Shown: positions 35,801 through 45,180, counted from the first letter of the stretch. The stretch: DNA of 64,000 nucleotides from Bryobacteraceae bacterium (GCA_029975915.1 JARKOC010000371.1:179646-243645), one strand, 5' to 3'. Numbers and translations: made by a program. Notes: generated from the sequence alone by a model not told the origin.

Positions 35801-36133
35801 AGGGGTGAACGAGAGCGGAACGTCCTGGCCTGGATGGGAAGTGAGGCGGACGGGGACGCCGCCAGAGGCAGGGACGGTAAAGACATCCGTATTGCCGTCA
35901 TAGGCTGCGGAGAAGGCGATGGTTTGTCCATCGGGAGAGAACACGGGCGTGGACTCGATTCCGGCGTGCGTGGTCAGGCGGACGGCGGCGCCGCCTTGAC
36001 GGGGGACGCGCCAGAGGTCGCCGGCATAAGAGAAGACGATGGAATCGGCCGAGAGCGCCGGACGCTGTGGGAGTAGGGTCTGCGCGGGAAGGGCAATTGC
36101 AACAAGGAGTACGGCAAGAATCAGCTTTGTCAT
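32867..36133 (-). CDS. Tricorn-type S41 protease, exported
   Basis: A 1088-residue protein, full length for tricorn. Order: signal peptide (LILAVLLVAIALPAQ), a beta-propeller of WD40-like/PD40 repeats with RVPRQGGAAVRLTTHAG and SPDGQ motifs, a Lys/Glu/Ala-rich linker near residue 560, a C1 and PDZ-like domain (VNGRDVTANDDVYRFFEA) and the S41 catalytic domain with nucleophile S974 in EYAGSGGDAMPW. It probably degrades oligopeptides in the periplasm. ATG at 36133 starts the signal peptide; TACAAT at 36152-36157 (minus) is a likely -10. A paralogue ends at base 636. Confidence 0.95.
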   Translation of the reverse strand: MTKLILAVLLVAIALPAQTLLPQRPALSADSIVFSYAGDLWRVPRQGGAAVRLTTHAGIESTPVFSPDGQTIAFSAAYDGNTDVFTVPASGGVPVRLTSHPGQDVPLSFTPGGKRILIRSPRTAYARSESFFTIPLVPGPAEELPFPMGHEATYSADGARIAYTPLAPAFTIWKRYRGGRTSKIWIGQLSDSRVEEIPRQNSNDFNPIYTPDRVFFLSDRNGPITLFSYDLKTKRVVEVIKNTGLDYKSASLGPGAIVLERFGGLELYDLKSGKVTPVKISVNGDLPGVRPFYDKVASRIVSVELSPTGARALFEARGDIYTVPAEKGDIRNLTATSGVAERFPVWSPDGQQIAYLSDATGEYQIHIAPQNGLGEVKKYDAGAKTFLYLYSWSPDGKKLLIRDAMLRLGIFDIAAAKTTWIEGDYYDSPYREEINPSWSPDSKWILYTKQLRNHLRAVCVYSLESGKETQITDGLSDARHARFDANGKYIYFTASTNQGLSTGWLDMSSIERIQNRNAYLIVLKRDEPSPLAPESDEEKASDKKDEAKPAAEAKGDPKQAAAAAKKEEKKEVNVVIDFDGISQRILALPIPARDYAQLDAPKTGVVYLLENAPSVAPGPPTRTLYKFDLKTRKTDKIMEGAAVVVFSRNGEKMVFRQGQRWAIQGTSAPPKPGEGTIKTAEMEALIDPVAEWKQMFYEVWRLQRDFLYAPNFHGLDIEKAKEKYATYLSAVAHRADLNYLFGEMLGEISVGHMYVAGGAFPEVKSVPVGLLGADYKVENGRYRFARVYDGENWNPSLRAPLTQPGVNVKAGEYLLAVNGRDVTANDDVYRFFEATSGKSVVLKVGPNPTNDGSREVTVVPIPNDNGLRYMAWVEDNRRKVDQLSSGRIGYVHLPNTSNQGYSNFNRWFFAQVGKEGMVLDERFNGGGSVADYIVDYLRRPLLNFFSTRAGHDFTTPMNAVFGPKVMVVNEYAGSGGDAMPWMFRKLKIGPLVGMRTWGGLVGIFGYPSLLDGGRVTAPNLAFYNTEGQWDVENHGVDPDIVVDYDPALVRQGKDPQLERAVAVALEQLQKSPLPKYQRPAYPDYHNKR

Positions 36134-36435
36134 TTTGGACACCACGCATAGATTGTAGTGCGCGGGAAGAGACGGCGTTGCAACATTTGAGGGCACATTT
36201 CAATTGGCCCTCGGAACTACTCACTCCTCATGCGGGGAGCCCGTCGCGGCGAGTGGCACACACCTCGGGCGGCGGACAGCCGTATTCGGAACGTGACATA
36301 TGAATCACGGCTGATCCCCACGATCTCATCGTGGGCCAGGAGGCAAGGCGCAACCGTCCTTCCGTTGCCGGACGCTCCCATTCGGCTCGCCAAGCCAATT
36401 GCCCCAGGCGATTATCCCTTTGCCTGTATGACCGC
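36134..36435. other. Intergenic region with one perfect hairpin
   Basis: These 302 bases between the tricorn start and the PmoA-like stop hold no coding frame I can support. CCCACGAT (36317-36324) and ATCGTGGG (36328-36335) form an 8-bp hairpin with a CTC loop, lying downstream of the PmoA-like gene; there is no T-run. Confidence 0.5.
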
Positions 36436-37374
36436 CTATTTCACCTTCGAGTACTCTTCAAACATCTTCGCCACACCGGCTTCCTCGGCTGAGCCCGGGT
36501 GGATAACGACGCGGTAGCGGAAACGCAGCTTCTCGCCTTTCTTGATGGTGATGCTGCCGTCGCGTGTCTTGTCGTTGAAGAAGTCGTGTTCGCCTAGAGC
36601 GTTGGCAGCAAACAGGCCGTAATCGCGCGAGTGCCAGTAGGTCGGGTGCTTGGGGTTTTTCGGATGATCGAGGATTGCCACTCCGACAACCTTGCCGTTG
36701 AGCGTTCCGTAGTAGTCGTTCCACGGGCTGGGCTTGCCCCAGACTTCCCTCATGCCCTTGGCGCCGGAGGCATTGACAAGCGTCCCGCCCTTGCGTTGGA
36801 TGAGTTCGTCACGCAGGCGAATAGCGAAGAATCCTTCTTTGGTGTCGCCGAACTTGACCGAATCGGCCAAGGCCGTAAAGGTCACGTCGAAATCGATCGT
36901 GCGCAACTTCGGATCAGAGTGAAACACCATCGTGCGGCTCTCGCGCAGGAGTTGATCGCCCTCGGGCGCCTTCCAGATGAAGCTCGACTCGATGGTCCCG
37001 CTCTTCTTGCCGCCCTTCACCTTGGAGATCTTCTCCAGGTCGATAATGCCGTGTCGGCCCTTCTGCGGGATCTTCTCGTTCATCCAGAAATCAACCCCGT
37101 TCACATCGCCGTGCGTGTACCACAGCCCGCGATGATGAGGATGATCCTTGGTTTCGCCATCCACCTTCTCCATCGGGAACAGACGCGTAATGCGGTCGCC
37201 CTCGGCCGTGTTCAGCGGATGCAGGTAGGGCTTAGGCGCATCCCCGCCCGCGTAGAAGGCCGTGAACGGCTTGCCGTCGACCGTAATCTCAATCTTGCCC
37301 GCTTCCTGTTTCATCACCACTTGCGCGGAGACGGCGGCGGAGAGCATCAATAGGAAGATCAGTGCGTGTCGCAT
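36436..37374 (-). CDS. Secreted PmoA-like (DUF6807) protein
   Basis: A 312-residue protein with a signal peptide (ALIFLLMLSAAVSAQ) and the DUF6807 fold: FTAFYAGGDAPKPYLHPL, DHPHHRGLWYTHGDVNGVDF with a His cluster, and LFAANALGEHDFF. The label PmoA is historic; no methane oxidation is implied. Such proteins are common in Acidobacteriota and Planctomycetota near sugar-degradation genes. ATG at 37374 begins the signal peptide. Confidence 0.85.
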   Translation of the reverse strand: MRHALIFLLMLSAAVSAQVVMKQEAGKIEITVDGKPFTAFYAGGDAPKPYLHPLNTAEGDRITRLFPMEKVDGETKDHPHHRGLWYTHGDVNGVDFWMNEKIPQKGRHGIIDLEKISKVKGGKKSGTIESSFIWKAPEGDQLLRESRTMVFHSDPKLRTIDFDVTFTALADSVKFGDTKEGFFAIRLRDELIQRKGGTLVNASGAKGMREVWGKPSPWNDYYGTLNGKVVGVAILDHPKNPKHPTYWHSRDYGLFAANALGEHDFFNDKTRDGSITIKKGEKLRFRYRVVIHPGSAEEAGVAKMFEEYSKVK

Positions 37375-37686
37375 GTATGCCAGTAGATCACAACCTGTGA
37401 ACACGGGCAACGCCGTGAAGGGCGGAAGGGCGTGTCAGCGGCGCAATTGTTGCAGCCGGATGAAAACGTGTGCAATGGTCACATTTGCACTCTGTACTAT
37501 CTTTAGATAGGTATGAATAGGGCTATCGCTTGCCTTAATATATAGATCATGTTCGAGGGTCTTGTGTGTTCGTGTGAAAAAGCGCCAAGCGGCTCGAGAC
37601 CGTAGTGCGCCAGTGACCTGCACGATGCCCGAGCCTCGCTGATCAATCATTAGTCCAAGACAGACCACTCCACAGTGGAGGAAAGA
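37375..37686 (+). promoter_or_regulatory. Upstream region of the Oar-like receptor with two inverted repeats
   Basis: GTGCAA (37470-37475) and TTGCAC (37485-37490) form a dyad with a 9-base centre, and CTATC (37497-37501) with GATAG (37506-37510) a second one with a TTTA centre. They lie 180-215 bases before the receptor start, in the most AT-rich part of the gap, so they are candidate operator and promoter elements. No regulator gene is adjacent. Confidence 0.35.
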
Positions 37687-40600
37687 ATGAACAGAACCAT
37701 GAAGATCGCGGCCAAATGGCTCGCGATGGTTTGCATTCTCGCTATGGCCGCGTTCGCCCAGTCCGATAATGCCAGCATCTCTGGTATCGTGAAGGACCCC
37801 AGCGGCGCGGTCGTAACGGGTGCAACCGTAACTGTGACGAACGAGAGCATTGGATTCGAGCGCAAGACCACCACCAACGAATCCGGCTTCTACACCGTCC
37901 CTAACATTCAGCCCGGCTTCTACACCGTAACCGTCGAAGCCCCAGGCTTTAAGAAGGCAGAATCCACCCGCAACCGCCTGGAAGCGGCAATTCCGCGTCA
38001 GGTCAACATCGACCTCGCAGTTGGACAGGTTTCCGAGTCGGTAACTGTGGAAGCCAGCGCCGCTCAGCTCAACACCGAGTCGGCCACCGTCGGTAAGACG
38101 GTCGAGCAGACTCAGATTCAGAACCTCGCCCTGAACGGCCGCAACCCGCTGTTCCTGGCTGTTCTGAAACCCGGCGTCCGCCGCGGTTCTCCGATGAACG
38201 GCTTCAGCTACGGCCTGGATTCCGGTGGCCTGACCATCAACGGCGGCCGTTCCCAGGACTCGCTGATTACCTTCGACGGCGCCGTCGGCATTCGTACCCG
38301 CGCCAACGGCACCTCCATCGGCACCGCCGACGCCGACACGGTCCAGGAAGTCCAGGTCCTCACCGCAAACTATTCGGCCGAGTTTGGCCGTTCGTCAGCC
38401 GGCCAAATCCGCATGGTCACCAAGTCGGGCCAGAAGGACTTCCACGGCTCGTTCTATGAGTACTTCCGTAACAACAACCTCGACGCCAACAGTTGGAGCC
38501 GCAACCGCCGCGCTTCGACCAACTTCGTCGCACCTCTGAAGTTCAACCAGTTCGGCTATAACGTTAGCGGCCCGGTGATGATTCCGAAAGTCTTTAACGA
38601 GAGCCGGGAAAAGGTCTTCTTCCTCTGGGCGCAGGAGTATGTCCGCCGCCGTTGGGAAGACACCCTGCAGCAGCGCGTACCGACCATGGCTATGCGCACT
38701 GGCGACTTTAGCGAACTGCTCGGCTCCAATATCTTCTACAGCAGCCCGCGCGTCATTCGTGACCCGGCCACCAACCAACCCTATGCAAACAACGTGATCC
38801 CCTCAGCCCAGTTGAGCCCGAATGGCATCGCGTTCTTGAAGACCTACTACGCACCGAACGGCAGCTACGGCACCAACAACTGGCTGCTGGTCCGTCCGGG
38901 CTGGCAGAACCAGCGCAAGGACACGGTTTCGATCGACTACAACCCGTCCATCAACCAGTTCTTCAAGTTCCGCCACGCCAACTACACCTACACCGCTCTG
39001 GACACAAGCCGCAGCGGTTTTGACTACGCCATCACGGATTGGTCACGTCCGAACAAGACCGCCAGCCTTGGCCACACCTGGACGCTCAGCCCGACGATGA
39101 TCAACGAGTTCCTTGTTTCGGCATCTGTGGACCGCGTCTACATAGGCGTTGACCGGACGGGCGAGCGGTACCTGCGTTCCCGTTCCGGCATCAACTACCC
39201 CTACATCTTCCCCGAGAAGAAGGAAATCTACGACAAGGTCCCGACCATCGTCATTCCTAACGTGGGACAAATCGACGGCGGTCCCTATCCGTCGAGCTCG
39301 ACCGGCCCCATCTACCAGTTGTCAAACAACTTTACGAAAATCCAGGGCAACCATACCTGGAAGTTTGGCGCTCTCTGGGAACGGTCCGGCCAGAACGACT
39401 TCGACCAGATCAACGTCTCCGGCGTTCCCGGCGGCACCAACAACCAGAACGGCCGCTTCCAGTTTGACGACGGCGTGTTCTCGGGCACTGGTCTGGCCAA
39501 CGCCGCTCTAGGCCGGTTCACCACCTACGCCGAAATCGGCCCCCGCGCCTTCACGCCCTATCGCAGCCACATGTTCGAGTTCTTCGCCCAAGACGCCTGG
39601 CGCGTCAACTCGAAGCTGAAGCTCGAACTCGGCATGCGCGCCACCTGGCAGAACGGCTACTACAAGTCTCTGTGGGGCAACATCGCTATCTTCGACGCCA
39701 AGAAGTACGACCCGGCCAAGGCCGCTGTGATCGACCGGACAACAGGTTATATCCTGTCCGGCAGCATCTACAACGGCGTCGTCATCCCAGGCAGCAAGTT
39801 CCCTGATGCAGCCAAGGGCCGTGTCCCCGCAATTGACTCGGGCCTCTACAACGGTCTGCTCACCGGCGGCAGCGCCTATCCGGCCAACAACCAGTGGAAC
39901 TGGATGCCGCGCCTCGGCATGGCTTACTCCATCACTTCCAAAGACGTCTTCCGCGCTGGCGCCGGCGGCTTCGCCTCGCGCCCCGGCGTGTATGACAACG
40001 CCTTCCTCGGCGGCAATCCGCCCTTCCAGCCGATGGTGTCGGTCAACAACGGCATCGCTGACAACCCCGGCGGCGGTTCGAATAACGCCTTCCCGCAGTT
40101 CTTCCAGACGGTTGATCCGGTCTACAAAATCCCGATCAGCTACAACTGGAACGCCACCTACCAGCGGCAGATCACTGGCGACACCACCGTCGAAGTCGGC
40201 TACATCGGCACCACCGGCCTCTATCTGGCCCGTACCCGTAATCTCAACCAGTTGATGACCGGCACCACGTTTAAGCCCGAAAACGCGGGCGCGAACGTGA
40301 ACTTCCTGCGGCCTTACCGCGGATTCGCCGACATCACCATGACCGAGCACTCCGGCCGCAGCACCTACAACGCGCTGCAGCTTGAAGTGAACCGCCGGTT
40401 CACCAAGGGCTTCATGTACGGCTTCGCTTACACCTACGGCAAGACGATGGACAACAACTCTGGCCTGCGCCAGTTGTTCATCGACTCCTTCAACCCGCAG
40501 TTGAACTGGGGCAAGTCCGACAACGACGTCCGCCACACTGCCGTCATCAACTACGTTTGGGATATGCCGTTCTTCAATAACGTGCAATCCAAGCTGTTGA

Positions 40601-41106
40601 AGGTGGTTGCGGGCGGCTGGCAGATGTCCGGCGTCATCCAGTTCCAGACTGGCGCGCCGTTCACCATCACGCGCACCGACGACTACCTCGGCATCGGCTC
40701 TTCCAACGACAAACCGTGGAACCTCAATGGTCAAACGGACTTGAAGAAGCAGTTCTCTCACGAAACCGCCGCCGGCAACTTCGTGGGCGTTTCCACTTAC
40801 TACTTCAACCCGAAGCCAGGCGGGACAATTTGGGCGACCAAACCGGCCAACGGCACTCTGCCGAACCAGAACCGCAACTCCATCCCGTTCAACAACGTGG
40901 GCTTCCAAAACTGGAACATCGCTATGTTCAAGTCCTTCAGGTTCACCGAGAGCCAGGCTTTGCAGTTCCGGTTTGAGGCCTTCAACTTCCCGAACCACCC
41001 GAACTGGGGCGGCGTTGACGCCAACCCGACTTCGGTCTCCTTCGGCATGGTCACCGGCAAGAGCAGCGAGCGCAACATCCAGTTGAGCCTCCGCTACAGC
41101 TTCTAA
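37687..41106 (+). CDS. Oar-like TonB-dependent receptor
   Basis: A 1139-residue outer-membrane protein of the large acidobacterial Oar type. Signal peptide (AKWLAMVCILAMAAFAQ), carboxypeptidase-regulatory-like domain (ISGIVKDPSGAVVTGATVTV to about residue 110), plug region with VEQTQIQNLALNGRNPLFL and VQEVQVLTANYSAEFGRSSA, and a barrel ending in LRYSF. ATG at 37687 has GGAGG 6 bases upstream. Synonymous codon use is strongly biased to C/G-ending codons. Substrate probably an oligosaccharide or other polymer piece; the downstream GH42 and PIG-L genes fit this, but it is inference. Confidence 0.95.
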   Translation: MNRTMKIAAKWLAMVCILAMAAFAQSDNASISGIVKDPSGAVVTGATVTVTNESIGFERKTTTNESGFYTVPNIQPGFYTVTVEAPGFKKAESTRNRLEAAIPRQVNIDLAVGQVSESVTVEASAAQLNTESATVGKTVEQTQIQNLALNGRNPLFLAVLKPGVRRGSPMNGFSYGLDSGGLTINGGRSQDSLITFDGAVGIRTRANGTSIGTADADTVQEVQVLTANYSAEFGRSSAGQIRMVTKSGQKDFHGSFYEYFRNNNLDANSWSRNRRASTNFVAPLKFNQFGYNVSGPVMIPKVFNESREKVFFLWAQEYVRRRWEDTLQQRVPTMAMRTGDFSELLGSNIFYSSPRVIRDPATNQPYANNVIPSAQLSPNGIAFLKTYYAPNGSYGTNNWLLVRPGWQNQRKDTVSIDYNPSINQFFKFRHANYTYTALDTSRSGFDYAITDWSRPNKTASLGHTWTLSPTMINEFLVSASVDRVYIGVDRTGERYLRSRSGINYPYIFPEKKEIYDKVPTIVIPNVGQIDGGPYPSSSTGPIYQLSNNFTKIQGNHTWKFGALWERSGQNDFDQINVSGVPGGTNNQNGRFQFDDGVFSGTGLANAALGRFTTYAEIGPRAFTPYRSHMFEFFAQDAWRVNSKLKLELGMRATWQNGYYKSLWGNIAIFDAKKYDPAKAAVIDRTTGYILSGSIYNGVVIPGSKFPDAAKGRVPAIDSGLYNGLLTGGSAYPANNQWNWMPRLGMAYSITSKDVFRAGAGGFASRPGVYDNAFLGGNPPFQPMVSVNNGIADNPGGGSNNAFPQFFQTVDPVYKIPISYNWNATYQRQITGDTTVEVGYIGTTGLYLARTRNLNQLMTGTTFKPENAGANVNFLRPYRGFADITMTEHSGRSTYNALQLEVNRRFTKGFMYGFAYTYGKTMDNNSGLRQLFIDSFNPQLNWGKSDNDVRHTAVINYVWDMPFFNNVQSKLLKVVAGGWQMSGVIQFQTGAPFTITRTDDYLGIGSSNDKPWNLNGQTDLKKQFSHETAAGNFVGVSTYYFNPKPGGTIWATKPANGTLPNQNRNSIPFNNVGFQNWNIAMFKSFRFTESQALQFRFEAFNFPNHPNWGGVDANPTSVSFGMVTGKSSERNIQLSLRYSF

Positions 41107-41125
41107 CCGGAGCCTAGTAACAACA

Positions 41126-41165
41126 ACCGCCGGGCCGGGGGCAACCCTCCGGCCCGGTTCCTTTT
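41126..41165 (+). terminator. Rho-independent terminator of the Oar-like receptor gene
   Basis: CCGGGCCGG (41130-41138) pairs with CCGGCCCGG (41149-41157) around a 10-base loop; flanking AACCG and GGTT extend it, and TTCCTTTT follows. Confidence 0.85.
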
Positions 41166-41178
41166 GTGGAGCTGTCAT

Positions 41179-41601
41179 ATGAAGCAGATTCTGCTGCTCG
41201 CCCTGCTGGCGCTTCCTTTAGCCGGCGCTGACTTCCGCCAGGAATTGCTCGAAGCCGATCGCGCCTTCGATCTCGAAACCGCCTCCCGGGGATTGGAGGG
41301 GTGGATGGCCTGGTTCGCCCCGGACGCGCAACTCAACACGCCTCAAGGAAAGATCCTTGGCCGCGACGCGCTGAGAAGCCACTACGCGGCCATGTTCGCC
41401 CGTCAGGATTTTTCCATTCGCTGGCAACCATATTTCGCCGACTCCTCTGCCGATGGCACTATGGGCTACACCCTGGGTACCGCCGTTATCTCATTCAGGG
41501 ACGAGAAGGGCCAAATCCAGAAGCGGGACGGCCGTTATCTTACCGTCTGGAAGCGCCAGTCCGGCGGCCGGTGGCTGGCTGTCACAGACATGGGTAATTG
41601 A
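41179..41601 (+). CDS. Secreted DUF4440/SnoaL-like protein
   Basis: A 140-residue protein with a signal peptide (LLLALLALPLAGA) and an NTF2-like fold: FRQELLEADRAFDLETA, WMAWFAPDAQLNTPQGKILG, and a final LTVWKRQSGGRWLAVTDMGN. DUF4440 proteins bind or transform small molecules; function here unknown. ATG at 41179 lies just after the receptor terminator; it may be read from its own promoter or by read-through. Confidence 0.85.
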   Translation: MKQILLLALLALPLAGADFRQELLEADRAFDLETASRGLEGWMAWFAPDAQLNTPQGKILGRDALRSHYAAMFARQDFSIRWQPYFADSSADGTMGYTLGTAVISFRDEKGQIQKRDGRYLTVWKRQSGGRWLAVTDMGN

Positions 41602-41730
41602 GACCTTTCCCCGGTGGCGAGCCGCCTGCTCACAGAGGCTGCTCACGATTTTCGCCGGCCCCGCGCTGCGGCTCGAAGTCCTGTTGAGGACTGTCCCTCA
41701 CCACCAACTCCACTCCACCAGCCTGGCCGT

Positions 41731-42053
41731 TCATTGGATCAGGGCCTTCACCTCAGCTTTGAGATCGCCCCAACCAACACACTCAAGCTCGACAAGCCTG
41801 CCATCGGAGAAGTGGAACACGAGGGGACCGGGTCCGTACCGGAAGAAATGCTCCGCGTGCCTCCATCCCTGAGTTGGTTCCCCGGTGCTTGGATGTACAG
41901 AGAGACACAGGACAGATCGCCATAGCGGCGCCGCCCCTCGATCCGCGGCACAAAGAGTTGATCGACAAGATGCAAACCGCTGAGCGACGGAGGGCCGCTC
42001 CTTGCCTTCCTGATGCGGAATGAGAGAGCCTTCGCGAGCAGCGGCCGGTTCAC
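41731..42053 (-). pseudogene. Frameshifted gene of unknown function
   Basis: Two minus-strand frames join into one protein-like sequence. The first reads LVDQLFVPRIEGRRRYGDL and SCVSLYIQAPGNQ; the second reads HFFRYGPGPLVFHFSDGRL and VECVGWGDLKAEVKALIQ-like ELECVGWGDLKAEVKALIQ then a stop at 41731. A one- or two-base shift near 41855-41870 joins them. It could be a real pseudogene or a sequencing error. No family recognised. It explains most of the 500-base gap between the DUF4440 and GH42 genes. Confidence 0.5.
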
Positions 42054-42102
42054 CTGATGTGACCGGCCCAGAACATGCTGTGTCAGGTTACTCGATGCTG
42101 CC

Positions 42103-44364
42103 TTATCTGCGGTTCAACCAAAGGACGTTAACTCCATCTGGTCCCAGATTCGTCTCGAAGCGGATCGCAGATCCTCTGCGCTCCAACGCAACCGGCCTTT
42201 CCGTCACAAGATCCACAGCGGACCAATCATCCGCGCCCAACCGGATTGAGACCGGCGTTTGAACCGCCTGTTTCGAGTGGTTGAACACGAACACCAATCG
42301 ATCGGCCCCCGATTCAAGCGTTCGCACTTCAAGATCCTTTGCCGCCGTCTCCACTGGCATCGTCACGCCGGCCCATTCGAGCAGCCCGCCGAAAAATCGA
42401 GCCGCTGCATCGCTGGGGGAAGTGAAATACGCTGCGCTCACATAGGAACCCAAGGTCAGAGTCTTGCCCTTGCCGAACCTCGACTCCACCGCCGCCGCGC
42501 GGCCGCCCGCGAATTCGGCCACAACCTTCGCATTCGGGTTCAACGGCGCGAGCGCTTCTTCATACCAGCGCGCTGGCAACGTGTCGCCCGGTTTCATCCC
42601 TGCAAAGGCAGCTGCAAAACGAATTTCCGTGCGCCCCTTCTCGCCGGTGCTGATCTCGGATTCGCGGCAACCCATCACCTCCCACAGACCCATTCCGGGA
42701 ATGCGATCAGACGCCATGCCGCGTTCATTGTTCCATCCCATCCGCGCCTCGGCCACCAGCGCGCCGCCTCCTTCGACATACGCACGCAACACCCTCGCCG
42801 CTGCCTCGGGCATCATCAACGGATAGGCGAAATAGACGAGCTTGTACTGCCGCAGCGACACCGCGGTCATGTGGTCGATGTGGACATAGTCCATCGGCAC
42901 GTTCTTCGGGAACAGCGCCCGGTGGATGCCGATCCAGGAATCGCGCTCAATGCCCGCCACCTCGCCCTGCGGCCCGCCGTAAACGGCCGCCCGTTGCCGT
43001 CCGCCGACAAAGTGCGCCAGCGGGTTGTAGATCACCGCCACCTCGGCCTTGGGCGGCCGCGCGGCCAGAAATAGCTTCTGGTTGCGATCAACCACCTTCG
43101 CAATCGCGCCCGCCTCCTTGGCCCGCGCAGTGATGGTCCCATCGAGTTCATTCAACCCGAACCCGCCCGATTCATACCCCGAATTCATCGGATACCAAGC
43201 GTAGTAGTTGATCCCCTTCGCCCCGCGCGACAGCGCCGTCCAAGTCCAGATGCGCAGATCGGCCGGCGTCACCGTCGGGCTGACGTTCAGCGCAATCGTT
43301 CCGAAGCCGCCCTGCAACTCGCCGACATAGAAACCGTTTCGCCCCTGGTCGTAACCAAACGAACGCGTGAAATCCATCAATGCCGCCCGCCACGGCACGT
43401 CGCGGTCGACAAAGGCCGAGTGTTTCGGATAGAACGATGTCCCGTAAAAATCGACCTTCTGCGCCATCGTCCAGTCGTCCGACTGGCCCTCCCAGTAATG
43501 CGGCGATGCAAACAAGCCCACACCCGCCGCGTGGCTGGTGATGATCGACTCCGGCGCGCCGCGCTTTACAGCTTCGTACCTGTCGCGCAAATCCTCGCCG
43601 AGTTTGTCGGCAATAAACGCCTTCCAGTCGATGTAATCGGTGTAGGAGAGAATCGTCGACAGACGATTGGGTTCCACCTGCTCCCAATTCGTATACCTTC
43701 TGTACCAAGCTTCGTTGAGCGCCTCGATGGTTCCGTATTTCTTCTTCAACCACGCGCGGAACCGCGCCTTCGTGTGTTTGCAGAAGCAAAATTCGGGCCG
43801 GGCGATGTATGTCGGGTTGGCCCAATTCGTTACGTGCGGCTCGCTCCATAAATCCCAGCCTGCGAACGCCTTGCTCCGCGACGCACGGTGCGCCAGCGCT
43901 TCATAGAATCCGTTGTCGATCGTCCGGACGCCTTCGTGGTCCCGGCAGTAGCCGGGTGAGGATTCCGGATCGATCACTTCGCCACCGGCAGAGACGAATT
44001 TCGAGTCCGGATACTTCTCGCCGATCCAGTGCGGCGCCGAATCCATGTACACCTGCACAAAAACCTTCAACCCCTCTTCCTCGGCCAATTCGAGCAGCAC
44101 ATCCAGATTTTCGAAGTTGTACTTCTTCTCGGCCGGCTCGCCCGTCGCCCAATCGATCCATGTCCGGACCGTGTTGAATCCCAGCGCCTTGATTTGCCTC
44201 ACATCCTTCCGCCAGATCTCTTTTTTAGCCCTTGCATTCTTCTCCAGCATCGGCGCGCGCGCCTTGCCGCCTCCGTACCAAGCCGCCATGGGGAAGAACT
44301 CGCGCGTCTGCGCCGTGCCGAGCATCGACAGCCCGCAAAGAAGTACAAACGGTTTCCAGGTCAA
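42103..44364 (-). CDS. GH42-like beta-galactosidase family glycoside hydrolase
   Basis: A 753-residue protein. A signal-like N-terminus (WKPFVLLCGLSMLGTAQ) is followed by a TIM barrel with the GH42/clan A glutamates: acid/base E175 in WDLWSEPHVTN and nucleophile E349 in VGELQGG. A trimerisation-like region (LVAEARMGWNNERG) and a C-terminal beta domain follow. It would cleave beta-linked sugars, in the periplasm if the N-terminus is a signal. TTG at 44364 is the probable start, with GAGGTG before it and a stop codon in frame just upstream. Confidence 0.85.
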   Translation of the reverse strand: MTWKPFVLLCGLSMLGTAQTREFFPMAAWYGGGKARAPMLEKNARAKKEIWRKDVRQIKALGFNTVRTWIDWATGEPAEKKYNFENLDVLLELAEEEGLKVFVQVYMDSAPHWIGEKYPDSKFVSAGGEVIDPESSPGYCRDHEGVRTIDNGFYEALAHRASRSKAFAGWDLWSEPHVTNWANPTYIARPEFCFCKHTKARFRAWLKKKYGTIEALNEAWYRRYTNWEQVEPNRLSTILSYTDYIDWKAFIADKLGEDLRDRYEAVKRGAPESIITSHAAGVGLFASPHYWEGQSDDWTMAQKVDFYGTSFYPKHSAFVDRDVPWRAALMDFTRSFGYDQGRNGFYVGELQGGFGTIALNVSPTVTPADLRIWTWTALSRGAKGINYYAWYPMNSGYESGGFGLNELDGTITARAKEAGAIAKVVDRNQKLFLAARPPKAEVAVIYNPLAHFVGGRQRAAVYGGPQGEVAGIERDSWIGIHRALFPKNVPMDYVHIDHMTAVSLRQYKLVYFAYPLMMPEAAARVLRAYVEGGGALVAEARMGWNNERGMASDRIPGMGLWEVMGCRESEISTGEKGRTEIRFAAAFAGMKPGDTLPARWYEEALAPLNPNAKVVAEFAGGRAAAVESRFGKGKTLTLGSYVSAAYFTSPSDAAARFFGGLLEWAGVTMPVETAAKDLEVRTLESGADRLVFVFNHSKQAVQTPVSIRLGADDWSAVDLVTERPVALERRGSAIRFETNLGPDGVNVLWLNRR

Positions 44365-44410
44365 GCGTCACCTCGTGATCCTCTGACAGTATGATGGGGA
44401 GTCGAATGCC

Positions 44411-45145
44411 ATGACAATCAAGCTGTTGTTCACGTTGCTTCTGTTGGCTGTCCCGCCGTTGGCCGCGGAACAGACCGTTGTGCTCGCCATCGGCGCTCAC
44501 GCCGGCGACATGGAGGTCTCGGCCGGCGCGGCGCTCGCTCGCGCGTCCCGGCTCGGCGCAAAGGTTGTCCTGCTCCATCTCACGCTGGGCGAAAACGGCC
44601 ATCCTCGCAAGTCCGCCGCCGAGTATGCCAGACAAAAGCGCGAGGAAGCCGAACTCGCCGCCAAGGCGCTGGGAGGAGAGGCACGCTTTGGATCATGGAC
44701 CGACGCCTCGCTCAGGGCAGGGAAGGAGACCGAGGAGTTCGTCGCACAAGTGATGAAGGACGTTAAGGCCACCCACATCATCACCCACTGGAAGAACAGC
44801 ATCCACCCCGACCACGAAGCCGCCTACGTCATCGCCAACCATGCCGCTCTGCTGGCCGCCGTGAGCGGCTGGAAGGGCCTTCGCTCGATCGTCTATGCGG
44901 AGAACTGGGAGGATCCGGAGGGCTTCCAGCCCTATCTGTTCGTCGATACGACTGAAGATATGGGCGCTTGGCGTAAGTCTGTCCGATGCTATGAATTCCT
45001 GCGCGGTGGCGTCTCCTCGTTCCCGTATTTGCAGTTTTATGAAGGGCTTTCGATGGTCCGAGGCGCACAGGCGCGCAAGAAGCATGCCACGGCGTTCGAC
45101 ATCGACCCGATGGGCAAGCGCCGTGTGGCGGACGTTTGGCCATAG
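44411..45145 (+). CDS. Secreted PIG-L family deacetylase
   Basis: A 244-residue protein with a signal peptide (LLFTLLLLAVPPLAAE) and the LmbE/PIG-L fold. The first metal motif reads HAGDME (H30-E35) instead of HPDDxE, keeping one aspartate; the second is HPDHEAA from H132. The family removes N-acetyl groups from sugars such as GlcNAc conjugates; the altered first motif is common in acidobacterial copies and may change activity. It is divergent from the GH42-like gene with a 46-base gap, so both may act on one amino-sugar polymer. Confidence 0.85.
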   Translation: MTIKLLFTLLLLAVPPLAAEQTVVLAIGAHAGDMEVSAGAALARASRLGAKVVLLHLTLGENGHPRKSAAEYARQKREEAELAAKALGGEARFGSWTDASLRAGKETEEFVAQVMKDVKATHIITHWKNSIHPDHEAAYVIANHAALLAAVSGWKGLRSIVYAENWEDPEGFQPYLFVDTTEDMGAWRKSVRCYEFLRGGVSSFPYLQFYEGLSMVRGAQARKKHATAFDIDPMGKRRVADVWP

Positions 45146-45180
45146 ACGGGAGATGACGATCGAGGCCGGCACTGTCCTGG

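Noticed and set aside
39508..41178. Minus-strand frame of 556 codons opposite the Oar-like receptor
   Set aside because: Composition is Val/Ala/Glu/Arg-rich without motifs; the receptor on the other strand is unmistakable.
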